From contig CM064875.1 in assembly GCA_032719365.1 (NCBI GenBank), positions 18,761,674 through 18,825,673 on the forward strand: a stretch of DNA of 64,000 bases. Direction: 5' to 3'. Below the pieces are notes generated by a model, which was given only the letters and a program-made list of their open reading frames with translations, was not told the origin of the DNA and made no database searches. The position numbers and the translations under genes were made by a program. Below are positions 45,781 to 56,701 of this stretch, piece by piece (the first letter of the stretch is position 1; each line of letters starts with the position of its first letter). The DNA is from Prinsepia uniflora. Its lineage: Eukaryota > Streptophyta > Magnoliopsida > Rosales > Rosaceae.

Positions 45781-46225
45781 TAGTATATGACTGGAGATGC
45801 CCTTATATGATGGGATTTTGTGTTCTAGTCGGGGTTCTTCCTTTCTTGCGGTCTGGTCTCTCTCTTTTTCTTTCTTTTGTTTTTTTTTTTTTGGCTGAGT
45901 AAGCGCTAATTGAGTTTCAGCCGGCAGATTGTGATTGGATGGCCTGACCTTTGGTTTGATCAACGGGCGGACAGAAGACATTCCCTTGGGACAGAGAGTG
46001 GGGCGGAAAGTGAGAAACAAAGAGTGATTGAGCGAGAATCTCACTGATCTTAAATTCTGAAGAATACAAGCGGAGACAAATTCGTTGCTGAGAAAACGTT
46101 TTGGGGGTGTTCAATCTTCGTGGAAGGCCCTCTAGCTTATACACGGTGCGGCTGTCTGAAATGGTAACCCACAAAATGATGGAGAGTTGAATCTGCTCAC
46201 TCATATGCAAATAGGCTGAAAAACT
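45781..46225 (+). promoter_or_regulatory. Probable promoter and 5' UTR exon of the PPR gene
   Basis: A pyrimidine-rich tract (about 45857-45893, CTCTCTCTTTTTCTTTC and then a T run) is followed by less AT-biased sequence, as at many plant promoters and transcript starts. A plausible splice donor, CT|GTAAGT, lies at 46226. The transcription start cannot be fixed from sequence alone. Confidence 0.4.
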
Positions 46226-46682
46226 GTAAGTGGTGATACATATTTGTATTTCGGTCTGCTCTCTTATTGTTTGAATTCCTTATGATCAATTGAGGCTTTC
46301 AGTTAGGGCATGATTTTGATTAATTAGGACAGTGATTAGGCTAATTATGATTTAGGGTTCTTCAATTGGATTTCATATGCTAACGTTATTCCATTGTTGT
46401 TATTTTTGTCCGAAGCAAGGAATAAACGACTTCGTAAATCATTCATGAGATTTTAGTTCATGTGATTCCCCTTTTTTTCCTTTAGAAATACATTAAACTG
46501 CTAATTTTGATGTGAATATGTTTTCAACCATGTCAGGGAGTTGAAGGTTCACATGTTAAAATTTGTCCAAGGTCGTCATTTCTCTTAAAATCGTAGCACA
46601 CACTACTGTTTTATTCTCCAGCTTATACAAAGCCTATATCTTTATTTATTTATTTTTTATTTTTGTTGTTTTGGGTATGCAG
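46226..46682 (+). other. Probable 5' UTR intron of the PPR gene
   Basis: It begins GTAAGTGG at 46226 and ends at TATGCAG (46676-46682) after a T-rich tract, a canonical GT-AG plant intron of 457 bp. It lies 43 bp before the start codon. 5' UTR introns are common in plant genes. Confidence 0.5.
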
Positions 46683-46725
46683 GAGCTAAAAGATATAATC
46701 TTTTAATTTCTGGGTGGACATCTTC

Positions 46726-48246
46726 ATGATCTTCGGTGTTCAGAAACGCTTTAGGAGCGTTGGCTCCCTATGCAATGCTTCAAACTCTTGCTCATTTTTC
46801 CGTACTTCTTATGAAAGTTGTTCACCTGCTCTTGCTTCAAATTTTTCTTCTCCACTGGGATCGTCGCAAGTTGATGACCCGACGAAACCATCTGACCTTG
46901 ACATTATCATAGCTAAAGTGTCTGTTGGGAGTAGTGAAAATGAAGTTCTTCATTGTCTTGCACATGATCAAACATGTAATAGCATTCGGCTCTCTGATAA
47001 CCTTGTTCATCAACTGTTGCATCGATTTAAGAATGATTGGAAGTCTGCATTGGGTGTATTTAGATGGGCAGAATCACGCTTTGACTATAAACTCACCTCA
47101 GATGCTTATGATGTGGTAGTTGACATTTTGGGTAAAATGAGGCAAATGGATAAGATTACAAGTTTGTTAGAAAAAATGCGCCAGGATAATTTGGTCACTC
47201 TTAACACTGTAGGTAAGGTTATGAGAAGGTTTGCTGGTGCGGGGAAATGGGAGGATGCTGTGAGGATATTTGATGAGTTAGGAAGTTTTGGATTGGAGAA
47301 GAACACAGAATCTTTGAACTTGTTACTCGACACACTCTGCAAGGAGAATAAAGTTGAGCAGGCCCGTGAAATATTCTTAGAGCTGAAATTACACATCTCA
47401 CCAAATGCTCATACATTTAACATTTTCATTCACGGTTGGTGCAAGATTAGACGGGTTGATGAGGCACATTGGACAATCCAAGAGATGAAGGGACATGGCT
47501 ACCGTCCATGTGTCATCAGCTACTCCACAATCATCCTGTTTTATTGCCACCAATACAACTTTGATAAAGTCTATGAATTGTTTGATGAAATGGAAGCTCA
47601 GGGGTGCCCTCCAAATGTTGTCACCTTCACCTCTGTCATGTGTAATCTAGCGAAATCGAAGGAGTATGAGGAAGCTTTCCGATTATACGAGCGGATGAAA
47701 TCTACTGGTTGTGATCCCGATACACTTTTTTACAATTCACTGATCCACACACTCGGAAGAGCTGGACAAGTACGAGAGGCTATTCGTGTTTTTGAGGTTG
47801 AAATGCCTGAGAAGGGGGTTCCTCCGAATACATCAACTTACAATACAGTCATTGCAATGTTTTGCCATCATGCTCAGGAGCAAAAAGCATTAGATGTCCT
47901 TACACAGATGGAAAGATCGGGGCTATGTAAGCCGGATGTTCAGACATACTATCCACTGCTTAAATTGTGCTTTAAAACCGGCAAAACCGATGATTTTTTG
48001 AGTAAGTTACTGGATGACATGGTTAATAGACATCATCTCAGTCTTGATCTCTCTAGCTATACGCTTCTAATTCATGGGCTATGCAGAGCAAATAAATGCG
48101 AGTGGGCTTACCTTCTCTTTCAAGAGATGCTTGGTCAAGAGATAAAGCCCAGATATAAGACATGTCGTTTGCTCTGGGATGAAGTCAAACTGAGAAATAT
48201 GTCTGCTGCTGCTGATTTCATTGATGATTTCATGAAGGAACTATAA
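46726..48246 (+). CDS. P-class pentatricopeptide-repeat protein, probably mitochondrial
   Basis: 506 codons without introns, ending TAA at 48244-48246. I start at ATG 46726; the frame is open for four more codons upstream, but only from a GTG. The first 30-50 residues are rich in Arg and Ser with few acidic residues, consistent with a mitochondrial presequence. From about residue 124 to the C terminus lie roughly eleven 35-residue repeats of the P type, for example AHTFNIFIHGWCKIRRVDEA and the repeats beginning VISYSTI, VVTFTSV, TLFYNSLIHTLGRAG and LSSYTLLIHGLCRA. There is no E or DYW domain, so it is not an editing-type PLS protein. P-class PPR proteins bind organellar RNA, one base per repeat, and act in stability, splicing or translation. 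Repeat order and several conserved stretches recall Arabidopsis At3g04130 as I remember it; orthology is unproven. The gene looks intact and is the only host gene I can support here. Confidence 0.93.
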   Translation: MIFGVQKRFRSVGSLCNASNSCSFFRTSYESCSPALASNFSSPLGSSQVDDPTKPSDLDIIIAKVSVGSSENEVLHCLAHDQTCNSIRLSDNLVHQLLHRFKNDWKSALGVFRWAESRFDYKLTSDAYDVVVDILGKMRQMDKITSLLEKMRQDNLVTLNTVGKVMRRFAGAGKWEDAVRIFDELGSFGLEKNTESLNLLLDTLCKENKVEQAREIFLELKLHISPNAHTFNIFIHGWCKIRRVDEAHWTIQEMKGHGYRPCVISYSTIILFYCHQYNFDKVYELFDEMEAQGCPPNVVTFTSVMCNLAKSKEYEEAFRLYERMKSTGCDPDTLFYNSLIHTLGRAGQVREAIRVFEVEMPEKGVPPNTSTYNTVIAMFCHHAQEQKALDVLTQMERSGLCKPDVQTYYPLLKLCFKTGKTDDFLSKLLDDMVNRHHLSLDLSSYTLLIHGLCRANKCEWAYLLFQEMLGQEIKPRYKTCRLLWDEVKLRNMSAAADFIDDFMKEL

Positions 48247-48830
48247 CTTTGAGAACAACCATGTCGTTGTACTTCAGTTCATTTGAGGTGACACTCGAAG
48301 AAATGGATCTTGGATTGTTGTCACTGTTTTCAAGTTTAAACCAATGAACCAAAATTCCTACTGGTGAACACGGACAGGCATTACTGCTGAAGTCAGGCTC
48401 TGAAAATAGCCAATGTAATGCGGGAAGGTTGCACTGTTGCAGGGCGAAATTCTGCCATCACCTGTTGTATAGATCAATGAGGCCATCTCTGTCATCGTGT
48501 GTCCGGTTACACATACAGTTTTCTCAGTTGCAAGACGTTAAGACCAGGTACGGTTGCAGGAACTTCCCCCTTAAGATTCCGGAATGTTTGGCAAGAACTA
48601 ATGACGAATTAAAAATCAAACTAGCCTTCCAAAGTATTATCCAGAACTTGTTTTATTGGATCAAGAGATTTGGAATTCAAAGACCTGGTGATGTTGCACT
48701 TGCAGCTTTAGAGAGCTCTGCAACTTGTAAAAGACTACAATCTGATTCTGCTTGTGTTTGTTACTTTTCTAGATTGCTGGTTTTATACTGTTGAGTGGCC
48801 CCATTGTATTTACCTGTGACCGTGTAAAAA
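48247..48830 (+). other. Probable 3' UTR and downstream flank of the PPR gene
   Basis: Non-repetitive, moderate composition, no retroelement match in the window. A 121-codon frame at 48429-48794 overlaps it, but has no recognisable domain and lies where a 3' UTR is expected. No clear polyadenylation signal stands out. Confidence 0.4.
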
Positions 48831-49195
48831 AACTCCGCTATCACCATTTCACTCGCTGAGGTGATGAGAGAGATAGACAAAGGAGACGACAAAACTGGAA
48901 CTGGGAAGTTTCTCTCTTGTAGCCCACAAAATAGAAATTTGAAAGATCCCGATGTGTTAATTTTGTTTTGATACACTCAATTTGACGGCTACATAAATTG
49001 GAATGCGCATCAGAAAAAAGAGGGAATTGTGAAAATCAATTCCCTTGAGCATTCTAAGGTCTAACCTTAGTTCTGGTTTATTTGGTTAAAGGATCAAATT
49101 TACGGCCCTTGCTGCAATTCGCGCATTCATATATTTATCCTACATTTTACTAAACCAATGGGAACCCACTTTACGAGGCAAATTTAATTGTCGCG
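48831..49195. other. Intergenic DNA
   Basis: Unique-looking AT-rich DNA between the PPR gene and the right retrotransposon block. I see no gene, RNA or repeat in it. Confidence 0.6.
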
Positions 49196-49990
49196 TGGAA
49201 GATCGGAAAAAATTTCTCTTCATTACGACATTGATCGATCTGACCTAGACACTCGGGAGATCACCACAAGCCCACAAGGCATGCTAAAAGAGTTCGAGGA
49301 CAAATTTTTTTATTTTTTTTTATTTTTGGGTCTACAAGAAAATGAGCCTAGGTTTTATCGTTCGTTCAATGATCGAGACCCGAGGAGTTGTTCGACCAAA
49401 AATGCTCCAATACTTGATCGAGACTCGAGGAGTTGTTCGACCAAGAACGCTCCAATACTTAAGTCAGTTTCGAAATAGAAATCTCAAGAGTTTAAGTAGC
49501 GTTGAACAGAATTACTTTTATTGGGAAATGTGTTCCCCTTATATAGAGGTGAGTGAGATGTTCAATTTCTATAGTTTCGATGTGGAACAAATGCTGCTCA
49601 ATTTGCGTGCTAACACGTGTTACATAGATCGATGGTGGAAAAGCTTCCATGTGTTATTCCTATTTGTGCCCAATGTTAGGGCTATGTAAGCGTTGTGGGC
49701 TTGGGCCACGTTCAATGCTTGGGCTTTAAGTATTATTACCGGGGGCAATTTGGTCATTTCGGGAATTATGGGCTACGTGACAGTTTCACATTCTTCCGGT
49801 GAACCAATGCCCCCACTTCACTTAGGAATTCAGGGAATCCTAAGAGAAGTAGGTTTTTAATAGTCTTGGAAAATCTTGTTTGGAGTAGGACTCCATCTTC
49901 TCTTGTATCATTCTTGTGTGAAGCTTCCTCTACAAACTTTTTATTTGTTTGAATTAGCCTCCGAACTTGTAGGTTTGTCACATGCCCCCA
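49196..49990. mobile_element. Degenerate LTR-like segment related to the 486-bp solo LTR
   Basis: 49510-49700 is similar to 9440-9640. Both have TTTATTGGGAAATGTGT, a TATA-like word, GAGATGTTCAATT or GGGATGTTCAATT, and an ACACGTGTTACAT or GCACGTGTTACGT word, and both end with GTTAGGGCTAT. Boundaries and TSD cannot be fixed. It lies at the 3' side of the - strand gag remnant (54480-55640), so it may be that element's 3' LTR. Confidence 0.5.
49371..49460. repeat. 45-bp direct repeat, two copies
   Basis: Two copies of a block starting GATCGAGAC and ending CTCCAATACTT, with a few substitutions. It lies in the LTR-like segment. Confidence 0.8.
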
Positions 49991-50063
49991 TTGCAACCAT
50001 GAGCATCCGCTGAGAGCTTCTCGACTCCAATTCGCCTAAGGTGATTCCTGAGTAGGGTTTAAA

Positions 50064-50991
50064 TTGCTTCTAGGATGAAGACTTGGATTACTTTCTAGAG
50101 GAAGGCTTGAAGTGCTTCCAGGTGGAAGGGCTTGATGCGCTTCTGAGAGCAAGGCTTTGCAAGCTTTCTGGAGAAAGGCTTTGATTGTTTCCAGAAGGAA
50201 ATTCCTGTGGTGTTTCCCGGAGGAAGACCTTGATGCTTCGTAGGGCAAAGTTTTGGATCCTTCACAAGGGCGAAGGCTTTGGTGCTTCACAAAGTGAAGG
50301 CATAAGTGCTTCACATGGCGAAGGCTTTAGTGCTTTGCAGGAGTGAAGGCTTTGGATGCTTCGCAGTAGCGAAGGCTTTGGATGCTTCACGGGGGTAAAG
50401 ACTTTGGCGCTTCGCGGGGGCGAAGGCTTTGATGCTTTGCAAGGGCGAAGACTTTGGCTGCTTCGCTGGGGCGAAGACATAGAAGTTTCGCAGGGCGAAG
50501 GCTTGTATGCTTCGAAGGGCGAAGGCTTTGGGTGCTTCGCAGGAGCGAATGCTTTGGTGCTTCACAAGGTGAACGCTTAGGTACTTCGCATGACGAAAGC
50601 TTTGGGTGTTTCGCAAGGTGAAGGCTTTGGATGCTTCGCAAGGCGATGGCTTTGGATGCTTCGCAAGGCGAAGGGTTAGGTGCTTCACCAAGTGAAGGCT
50701 TAGCTCGTAGGGCGAAGGCTTGGTCGCTTCGCATGGCGAAGTTTTTGTTTCTTCATATGGCGAAGGCTTGGACGCTTCGTAGGGCGAAGGCTTAGGTGCT
50801 TCACATTGGCGAAGGCTTAGTTGCCTCGTAAAGAGAAGTCTTGGATGCTTTGCAAGGCGAAGACTTTAGATACTTCGCAGGGCGAAGGCTTGGAAGCTTC
50901 GCAAGGCTAAGGCTTAAATGCTTCGCAGGGCAAAGGCTTAGATGTTTCGCAGGGCGAAGGTTTGGATGCTTCACAAGGTGAAGACTTAGAT
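50064..50991. repeat. 24-bp minisatellite with a hairpin in every unit (left part)
   Basis: The unit is about 24 nt, consensus CTTCGCAGGGCGAAGGCTTG plus GATG. Each unit contains a hairpin such as CTTCGC-agg-GCGAAG. Stems vary with pairing kept: CTTCAC-aag-GTGAAG at 50969-50983, CTTCCAGGTGGAAG at 50115-50128, CTTTCTGGAGAAAG at 50164-50177 and TTTCCAGAAGGAAA at 50188-50201. The left edge is the most diverged. The period is a multiple of three, so both strands have long frames with an 8-residue repeat (e.g. 50311-50691 on -). I regard these as by-products and not genes. Confidence 0.88.
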
Positions 50992-52501
50992 TGTAACGAC
51001 CCGTCCTGGATTTCGGGGTTAGATTAGTGATTAATGACGGATTAATGAAGTTAATCAGTGATTAGTTGGATAATTGCGGACGAACGGTGTGAAATGACAG
51101 TTTTGCCCCTATAATGGGCGGAATGTTGACTTTTCTTTCGGGCGGTCAAATGGACTTTGATCGCTGACTGTGACATAGTTCGGGATGTCACGAGTTCATA
51201 AACAGGCGGCACGTCCGATTCTGACGTTCGAGAAAGAAGTTATGATATTCGGAAGTTGAGGGGCAATTTGGTAATTTGACATGTAAGGGCATTTTGGTCC
51301 TTTTGTAGCCTGGGGATTTATGTCAGTGAGCAGATGACACTTGGCTGCCTTGGGATGGTTGCCTAATCAAATTGGGACACTTGTCCCTTCTCTGGAGGTC
51401 CGTGGAAGCTTGGACAACCGACTCAATTGTTTTTAAAAATTGGGAGAATGGTTGCACGGTTTGGTCGTGAGAGAAAAACAAAGTGACTGTGTGAAACCGT
51501 GAGAACCCAACCCCAAAAAACCCCTCAAACCTCAACCTTTTCCCATAAAGTGTAAATGAAAGATGGAAGGGAAGTTGAGTTAAAGCTGGTGGTGGCCACG
51601 ACGGTGCCCACGACGGAGAGTTGAGGTAAGAAACCTGTGAAACCCGTGAGTCCCATGTTTGCATTTGAAAATGGTGAAGTTTGATTTAGGGATTGAGGAT
51701 CGAATTGATTCATTGGATGATGTTTTTGAAGTTTCCAGGAAGCTGTAGAACTAGGAATGCAGGTTGGCCGTGGACGGTGGCCAGTAAACCCTGGAAGGTG
51801 AGTTTCAATTTCTAAAATTGCAAGTTATGGTTTCTTGATTGTTGATCGATAATGATGATGGGAATGTGTTCTGAAGGTTTCAAGGACATGATTGGGACCA
51901 AAATCGAGGCTTGTGGTGGCCGGGATCATGGAAAAACGACGAAGGAAAATTGGACTCGTGATTGTTCGTTTGGAAGGTATGTAGTTAGATCGATAGGAAA
52001 TCACAAGACGAAACTATTGGGAGAAGAATGATTGAAATCGGATTGAAAAATGTTGAAAAATGGCAGTGAACCGCCCTTATCGGTTCGGCTGGATCGGGCT
52101 GAACCGAACCGGTCTGGACTCGGTTCGACGGGAAGTTGAAGATGATTGCGCTGAGGCGCGTGAGGCCCACGTGCAGCCCCTTTGGGTGGTGCGTGAGGGC
52201 GCGTGGGGCTTCTTTTGAGGAAGTTTTCAACACGACTTTTTATTGTATCGATGCAACGAACATTTTGGGACTGGTTTTGAGCCAATCAGACATCGTTTCT
52301 ATAGGTTTCGGGATGTCTGAAGGTTTAAAGGCTAGGTTAAAAATAGTTAAAAAATTGAGAAAATTACGGGGATTTCGTAGAAGCATTATGAAGTAGTTAG
52401 TGACCTTAATATGTGATATGGACAGGTTCGAGAAGTCCGGTTTTAGTGGATTAGCTGGGAAAGTGTAATTGCATGTGTATCGAGGCAGCATCGAGAATGG
52501 T

Positions 52502-53704
52502 CTGTGAGTGGACTTTGCTTTCTAACTTATGATGCATGCATAAATTTTTTTATATGTTCTCTATACGTGATTGCTATGATTATGATTATGATATCTGTGA
52601 TTTACGGTTTGCATGTATTTTGAGATATTTTACATAATTGCACGTTTTACGAGATATGCTTCTATGTCGTGATTTGATAATGGTTTCGATACTATGATCT
52701 TGGAATTTGAATTATGATGTCATTTCAAGGATTTGAAATGGATTCGAGAAAAGTAATGTTGGGCATGAGGTCCCGTTTCTAATGATTTCGGCTTTCGGTT
52801 TTCATGTGATTTTTGGGTTTGAATCGAGATTTCCAATGATGATTTCGTATTTGGTTTTGGACTTGAGTTCCTATGATTTTCACTTGGTTTTGGGTTTAAA
52901 GACCCATTACTATTGGTTTTGGGTTTAAAGACCCATTGTTATTGGTTTTGGGTTTAAAGACCCGTTGCTATTGGTTTTGGGTTTAAAGACCCGTTACTAT
53001 AGGTTTTGGGTTTAAAGACCCGTTGCTATTGGTTTTGAGTTTAAAGACCCGGTTGATTGATGACGGGGGAGGGCCCTTTATTGATAATATCCCCTGAGGC
53101 CTGTTGATTGTGTTTTGAGTTTAAAAACTCGTTGCTATCCCGGGAAGGCCTGATATGTTGTTTTGAGTTTAAAGACTCGTTGGAAGGCCTGATATGTGGT
53201 TTTGAGTTTAAAAACTCGTTGATATCCTGGGGAGGCCTGATGCACATGTGTTTTGAGTTTAAAGACTAGGTGCTTGAGATCCAGCAGATTGATTGACTTG
53301 ATTTTCTATTGATTTTCATGTGGTTTTCAGATGTTTTGGGCAGTAGCCCAGATGTTTTGGATATGTAGTTTTTAGATGTTTTGGGCAGTGGCCCGGATGT
53401 GTTGGATTTACGGATTTTTTGGCTGAGTTCCCGTACTTTGATGTTGATTTATGATTTTGGGCTGAGGCCCTGGATTTGAGAAACGGAGTAGAGTAAAGAA
53501 ATGATTTCTGGTTTTCCTAAACGGTTTAAGAGTTTAGACATGAAATGGTTTTTATTACCTTGGAAATACAATGGTTTTCTTATGCTGAAAATGAACTGGT
53601 TTTCGAATGCATGCATTGGTTTTACGTGGAGGGTATAACTGTCTTTGCTTGTAAATTCTTTCTGAACTTATTATTGATTTTTGTCCACTCACAGTCTTTT
53701 ATGT
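52502..53704. repeat. Hairpin cassette bounded by inverted CTGTGAGTGGAC repeats (B)
   Basis: CTGTGAGTGGAC (52502-52513) and GTCCACTCACAG (53693-53704) are exact inverse complements about 1.18 kb apart. Just inside lie TGATGCATGCATAA (about 52530) and GAATGCATGCATTG (about 53606). Between them is the GGGTTTAAAGACCC/GAGTTTAAAGACTC array and GGGC-type short hairpins (GGGCAGTGGCCC near 53382, GGGCTGAGGCCC near 53458). Confidence 0.75.
52892..53268. repeat. Hairpin array, GGGTTTAAAGACCC and GAGTTTAAAGACTC type
   Basis: Five GGGTTTAAAGACCC words, about 29 nt apart with a TTGGTTTT spacer. Then come one mixed copy and four GAGTTTAAAGACTC-like words (some with AAAACTC). The two types change both arms together. 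Confidence 0.85.
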
Positions 53705-53956
53705 TTTTCGATACCCTCCAGGCTGATCTGGTGCGGGCTGTTGTTAGTGAGATGGAGACATCACACACGCGATCCACAGTGATGCTGCGAACTCTGGTTA
53801 ACTCAAGTTGGTTTTTGGTACGTTGACTTGGATATCCCTTGTCTGGCTTACGTGTTCTATGGAGGTTAGACAGGTATTTAGCCTTCGTGTCAGCGTGGGT
53901 CAGACGGGAGCATGACTTATCCCTTAATCTCGGGGGATTGGGGGTGGGTCGTGTCA

Positions 53957-54234
53957 TAAATGCTTCGCAAGGTGAAGGCATAGGTGCTTTGCATGGCGAA
54001 GGCTTTAGTGCTTCGCATGGTGAATGCTTTAGTCCTTCGCGGGAGCGAAGGCTTTGGATGCTTCGCAGGGCGAAGACTTGGATGCTTCGCAGGGCGAAGA
54101 CTTGGATGCTTCGCAGGGCGAAGAGTTAGCTGCTTCGCAGGGCGAAGGCTTAGATGATTCGCATGACGAAGGCTTAAATGATTCGCATTACGAAGGCTTA
54201 GATGCTTCGCAGGGCGAAGGCTTTGATGCTAGAT
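53957..54234. repeat. 24-bp minisatellite (right part)
   Basis: It continues the array of 50064-50991 beyond the B insertion, with about eleven units. Several units (54054-54130) are nearly identical CTTCGCAGGGCGAAG repeats, so this end has been homogenised more recently. A + frame at 54054-54311 encodes an acidic 8-residue repeat; not supported as a gene. Confidence 0.88.
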
Positions 54235-54479
54235 GGAATATGTATTTGAAAATTGTACATATTGAACAAATATGTTTGTACGTATTTAGAAAAAAATTTC
54301 AATCTTATTGATAATTCAAATGCAAAATACTTGAATTTAGAAGACAACTTGAAAAGAAAACATGAAAGCCTCATATACTTCTATTTCTCTCTAATTTTGA
54401 CATGCAGCTAGTTGATGCGGATCACTTTTGAAGCTGGCTCCTTAGGTTTTTTGTGGATCGATCCACGACCTTCCCTTTT
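54235..54479. other. AT-rich spacer between minisatellite and gag remnant
   Basis: A/T-rich sequence with no frame and no repeat match in the window. In a complete Ty3 element, pol would be expected downstream of gag on - in this direction, but no pol motif is visible. Confidence 0.5.
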
Positions 54480-55640
54480 GACATACTCGATTCAATGTCC
54501 CTGTTTGATGAGATTCTAGAGATATCTCTCGAAGGATATGCATTTCCTAATATTATGCCCATAACACTCGTGGTAGGCTCACCACTTCGTCCTATCGGCC
54601 TTCTCTTGATCGCCTTTGACCCGGTTTGGCTTCTTGAATCAAGGTTTGTCCTTTATCTCATTGTGGATCTGATGGATTGGTATTGTGATTTGCATATTAG
54701 GCTTATCGATGATTGAGGCATTAGGAGGTTGGCTCGCCTTGCAATTGTTGAATCCCCTCATAGAAATATTTGCCACTAACATCCTCTTTACATGGTGATG
54801 ACCATGTGGAGGCTTTCTCGCTCGTCTCGGCATGATCTGGCGCATGTGCAACACTCTTTTCATCCTTCCAGCATGCATGACGCTCTGCTAGAGAGAGAAT
54901 CTTGGTGAGACTTCGTGCATTACCTATGACAATGTCTCTGTAGAGCTGGTTGTCCCGGGGAAGCCCTTGTTTAAACGTCATTGCAGCTACAAGTTCACTG
55001 CAGCCAACAATTAGAGAATTTTCCTCACAGTACCTTCGAATGTATTGGTGGCGGCTCTCTTTTGCTCACTTTCGGATGGAGAAGAGATGGTCTTCCTTTA
55101 CCTCGACCGTATGAAGCTGCAAGTACTCCTTCACACGCCAGAGCTAACTCTTCAAAAGAAACGATCATCCTCCGGGGGAGATGATTGAACTACGTCATGG
55201 CTTGGCCTTGAAGAGACGCTTGAAACACTTTGCACATGAGTCCGTCATTGTGTCCATGGAGAACCATGACTCCCCGGTAATAATCTATGTGCTTTACCGG
55301 GTCTGAAGTTCATTTGAACTGATTGAAGTTCTGAGTTGCGAATCTTCGAGGGAATGTCTCCTCCTCAATGTCTCTCACAAAGGGTGAAGATGACTGAATT
55401 TGGCGACATAGATCATCTTCTAGTTTGCCATCGCGTTGAGTACGGAGGTGCTGATCCAATATCCTTTGGACATCATTAGCTTGCAACGTGCCTTGTTGAT
55501 GCGGTAAGTCATTACTCTTCATCCATCGGGAACCTCCTCGAGCCTCTCTCCTTGAGCTCTGGGGTCGCGCAAGCGAGTAAGCGTCATCATCCCCTTCATT
55601 GACATGGGCAGATCGTCTTGGGGTTTTATGTGGAGTCTGA
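54480..55640 (-). pseudogene. gag: Degenerate gag of a second, unrelated retrotransposon
   Basis: On -, 55522-55310 reads as a Gag segment with a PFVRDIEEETFPRRF motif, interrupted by TGA. The same frame continues (DPVKHIDYYRGVMVLHGHND, then MCKVFQASLQGQAM) to a TAG that stands where a Trp is usual. The C-terminal part, with RDIVIGNARSLTKILSLAERHA, is readable in another frame at 54981-54721. The order is that of a Ty3-type Gag, but with several stops and frameshifts. It differs from the gag of element E. No zinc knuckle, protease or reverse transcriptase is recognisable. It is truncated on the right by the A LTR at 55774. Confidence 0.75.
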
Positions 55641-56701
55641 TGTTGCCCCTTACTTCCATGTGAGTGCTCTACCAGTGAAATTGCCTCAACCTTACTTCCA
55701 AGCCGCTCATGTACTGATGGCCTTGGGCGTTGTGGGCACTTTTCTCTACAGATGTGACTTTTCTCACCGGAGTTGTAACGACCAGTCCCGAATTCCGCGA
55801 TTAGATTGGTAAATAATCATGTTTAGTGAGGGTAATCGGTTATTAGTTGGGCGAAATCGGACAAAATGTGCAAAATGACCGTTTTGCCCTTGGAATGGAC
55901 AAAATGTTGACTTTTTGATCCGGAGGTCAAACGGACTTTGACCAATGACCGTGACGTAGTTCAGGACGTCACGAGTTCATAGACAGGTGGCATGTTCGAT
56001 TCCGACGTTCGAGGAAGAAGTTATGACGTTCGGAAGTCGAGGGGTATTTTGGTAATTTGGCTAAAAAGGGGCCAAATATTGACTTTTGACTCGAGAGGTC
56101 CAATGGACGAAGGCCAAGGACCGTTAGGAAGATCGAGTTGATACGAATCCGTAGACAGGAGGCCTGCCGAAATCGGAGGTTCGACGACGAAGTTGTGGTC
56201 ACGGGAGCGAAATCGATTAACTGAACGAACCGAGGTTTCGATTAAAATAATATTAAAATTAGTGAATAGTGATCGATGAATCTGGACCCTTGGATGAGTG
56301 ACAAGTGTCACTCATCCCCACACTCCCTAAAATCTGGATCATGTCTCCACTAAATAATTAAAATATAATTTATTTGCCCTTTTAATCTCATCCGTCCACC
56401 TCACTCCCCATATTGCATCTACACCGTCCATCTCATCTCTTTCTTTCCTTTATCTTCTGATCAGACTCATCTCTCTCTCACTCTGTTATAATTTCCCACC
56501 CGAAAACACATACACACACACCACTCATTCGAACAACACACATGAACCACCTCACCAACCTTTTCTGTTCTGGTGTGTGTGAGAGACTAGCTATCTGGTG
56601 AGGGTTGAGAGACGACGGGAGACGGCGGGGACGACGGTGGAGAAAAACAGAGGAGTTTATCCAATTCAAAAATGAAAGATCGATTTTGGTGGGTTGTTGA
56701 T

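Larger units (their letters stand above)
50992..53956 (+). mobile_element. Solo LTR, family B, + strand, inside the minisatellite
   Basis: 2965 bp. It starts TGTAACGACCCGTCC and ends GGGTGGGTCGTGTCA. Flanks TAGAT (50987-50991) and TAAAT (53957-53961) fit a TSD with one substitution. Modules in order: palindrome 51170-51191, GC-rich module 52148-52208, CTGTGAGTGGAC 52502-52513, hairpin array 52892-53268, GTCCACTCACAG 53693-53704. It interrupts the minisatellite array. Confidence 0.88.

Noticed and set aside
46714..46725. Four-codon upstream extension of the PPR protein
   Set aside because: It would need a GTG start; the first ATG in frame is 46726.
48429..48794. 121-codon frame downstream of the PPR gene
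   Set aside because: No domain, no good start context, and a position expected for the PPR 3' UTR.
50311..50691. Repetitive - strand frame encoding an 8-residue repeat (PSPCEAPK-like)
   Set aside because: Explained by the 24-nt minisatellite period being a multiple of three; frames are open on both strands in several phases.
54054..54311. Acidic repeat protein (DASQGEDL-like) on +
   Set aside because: Same minisatellite effect; no promoter or conserved flanks.
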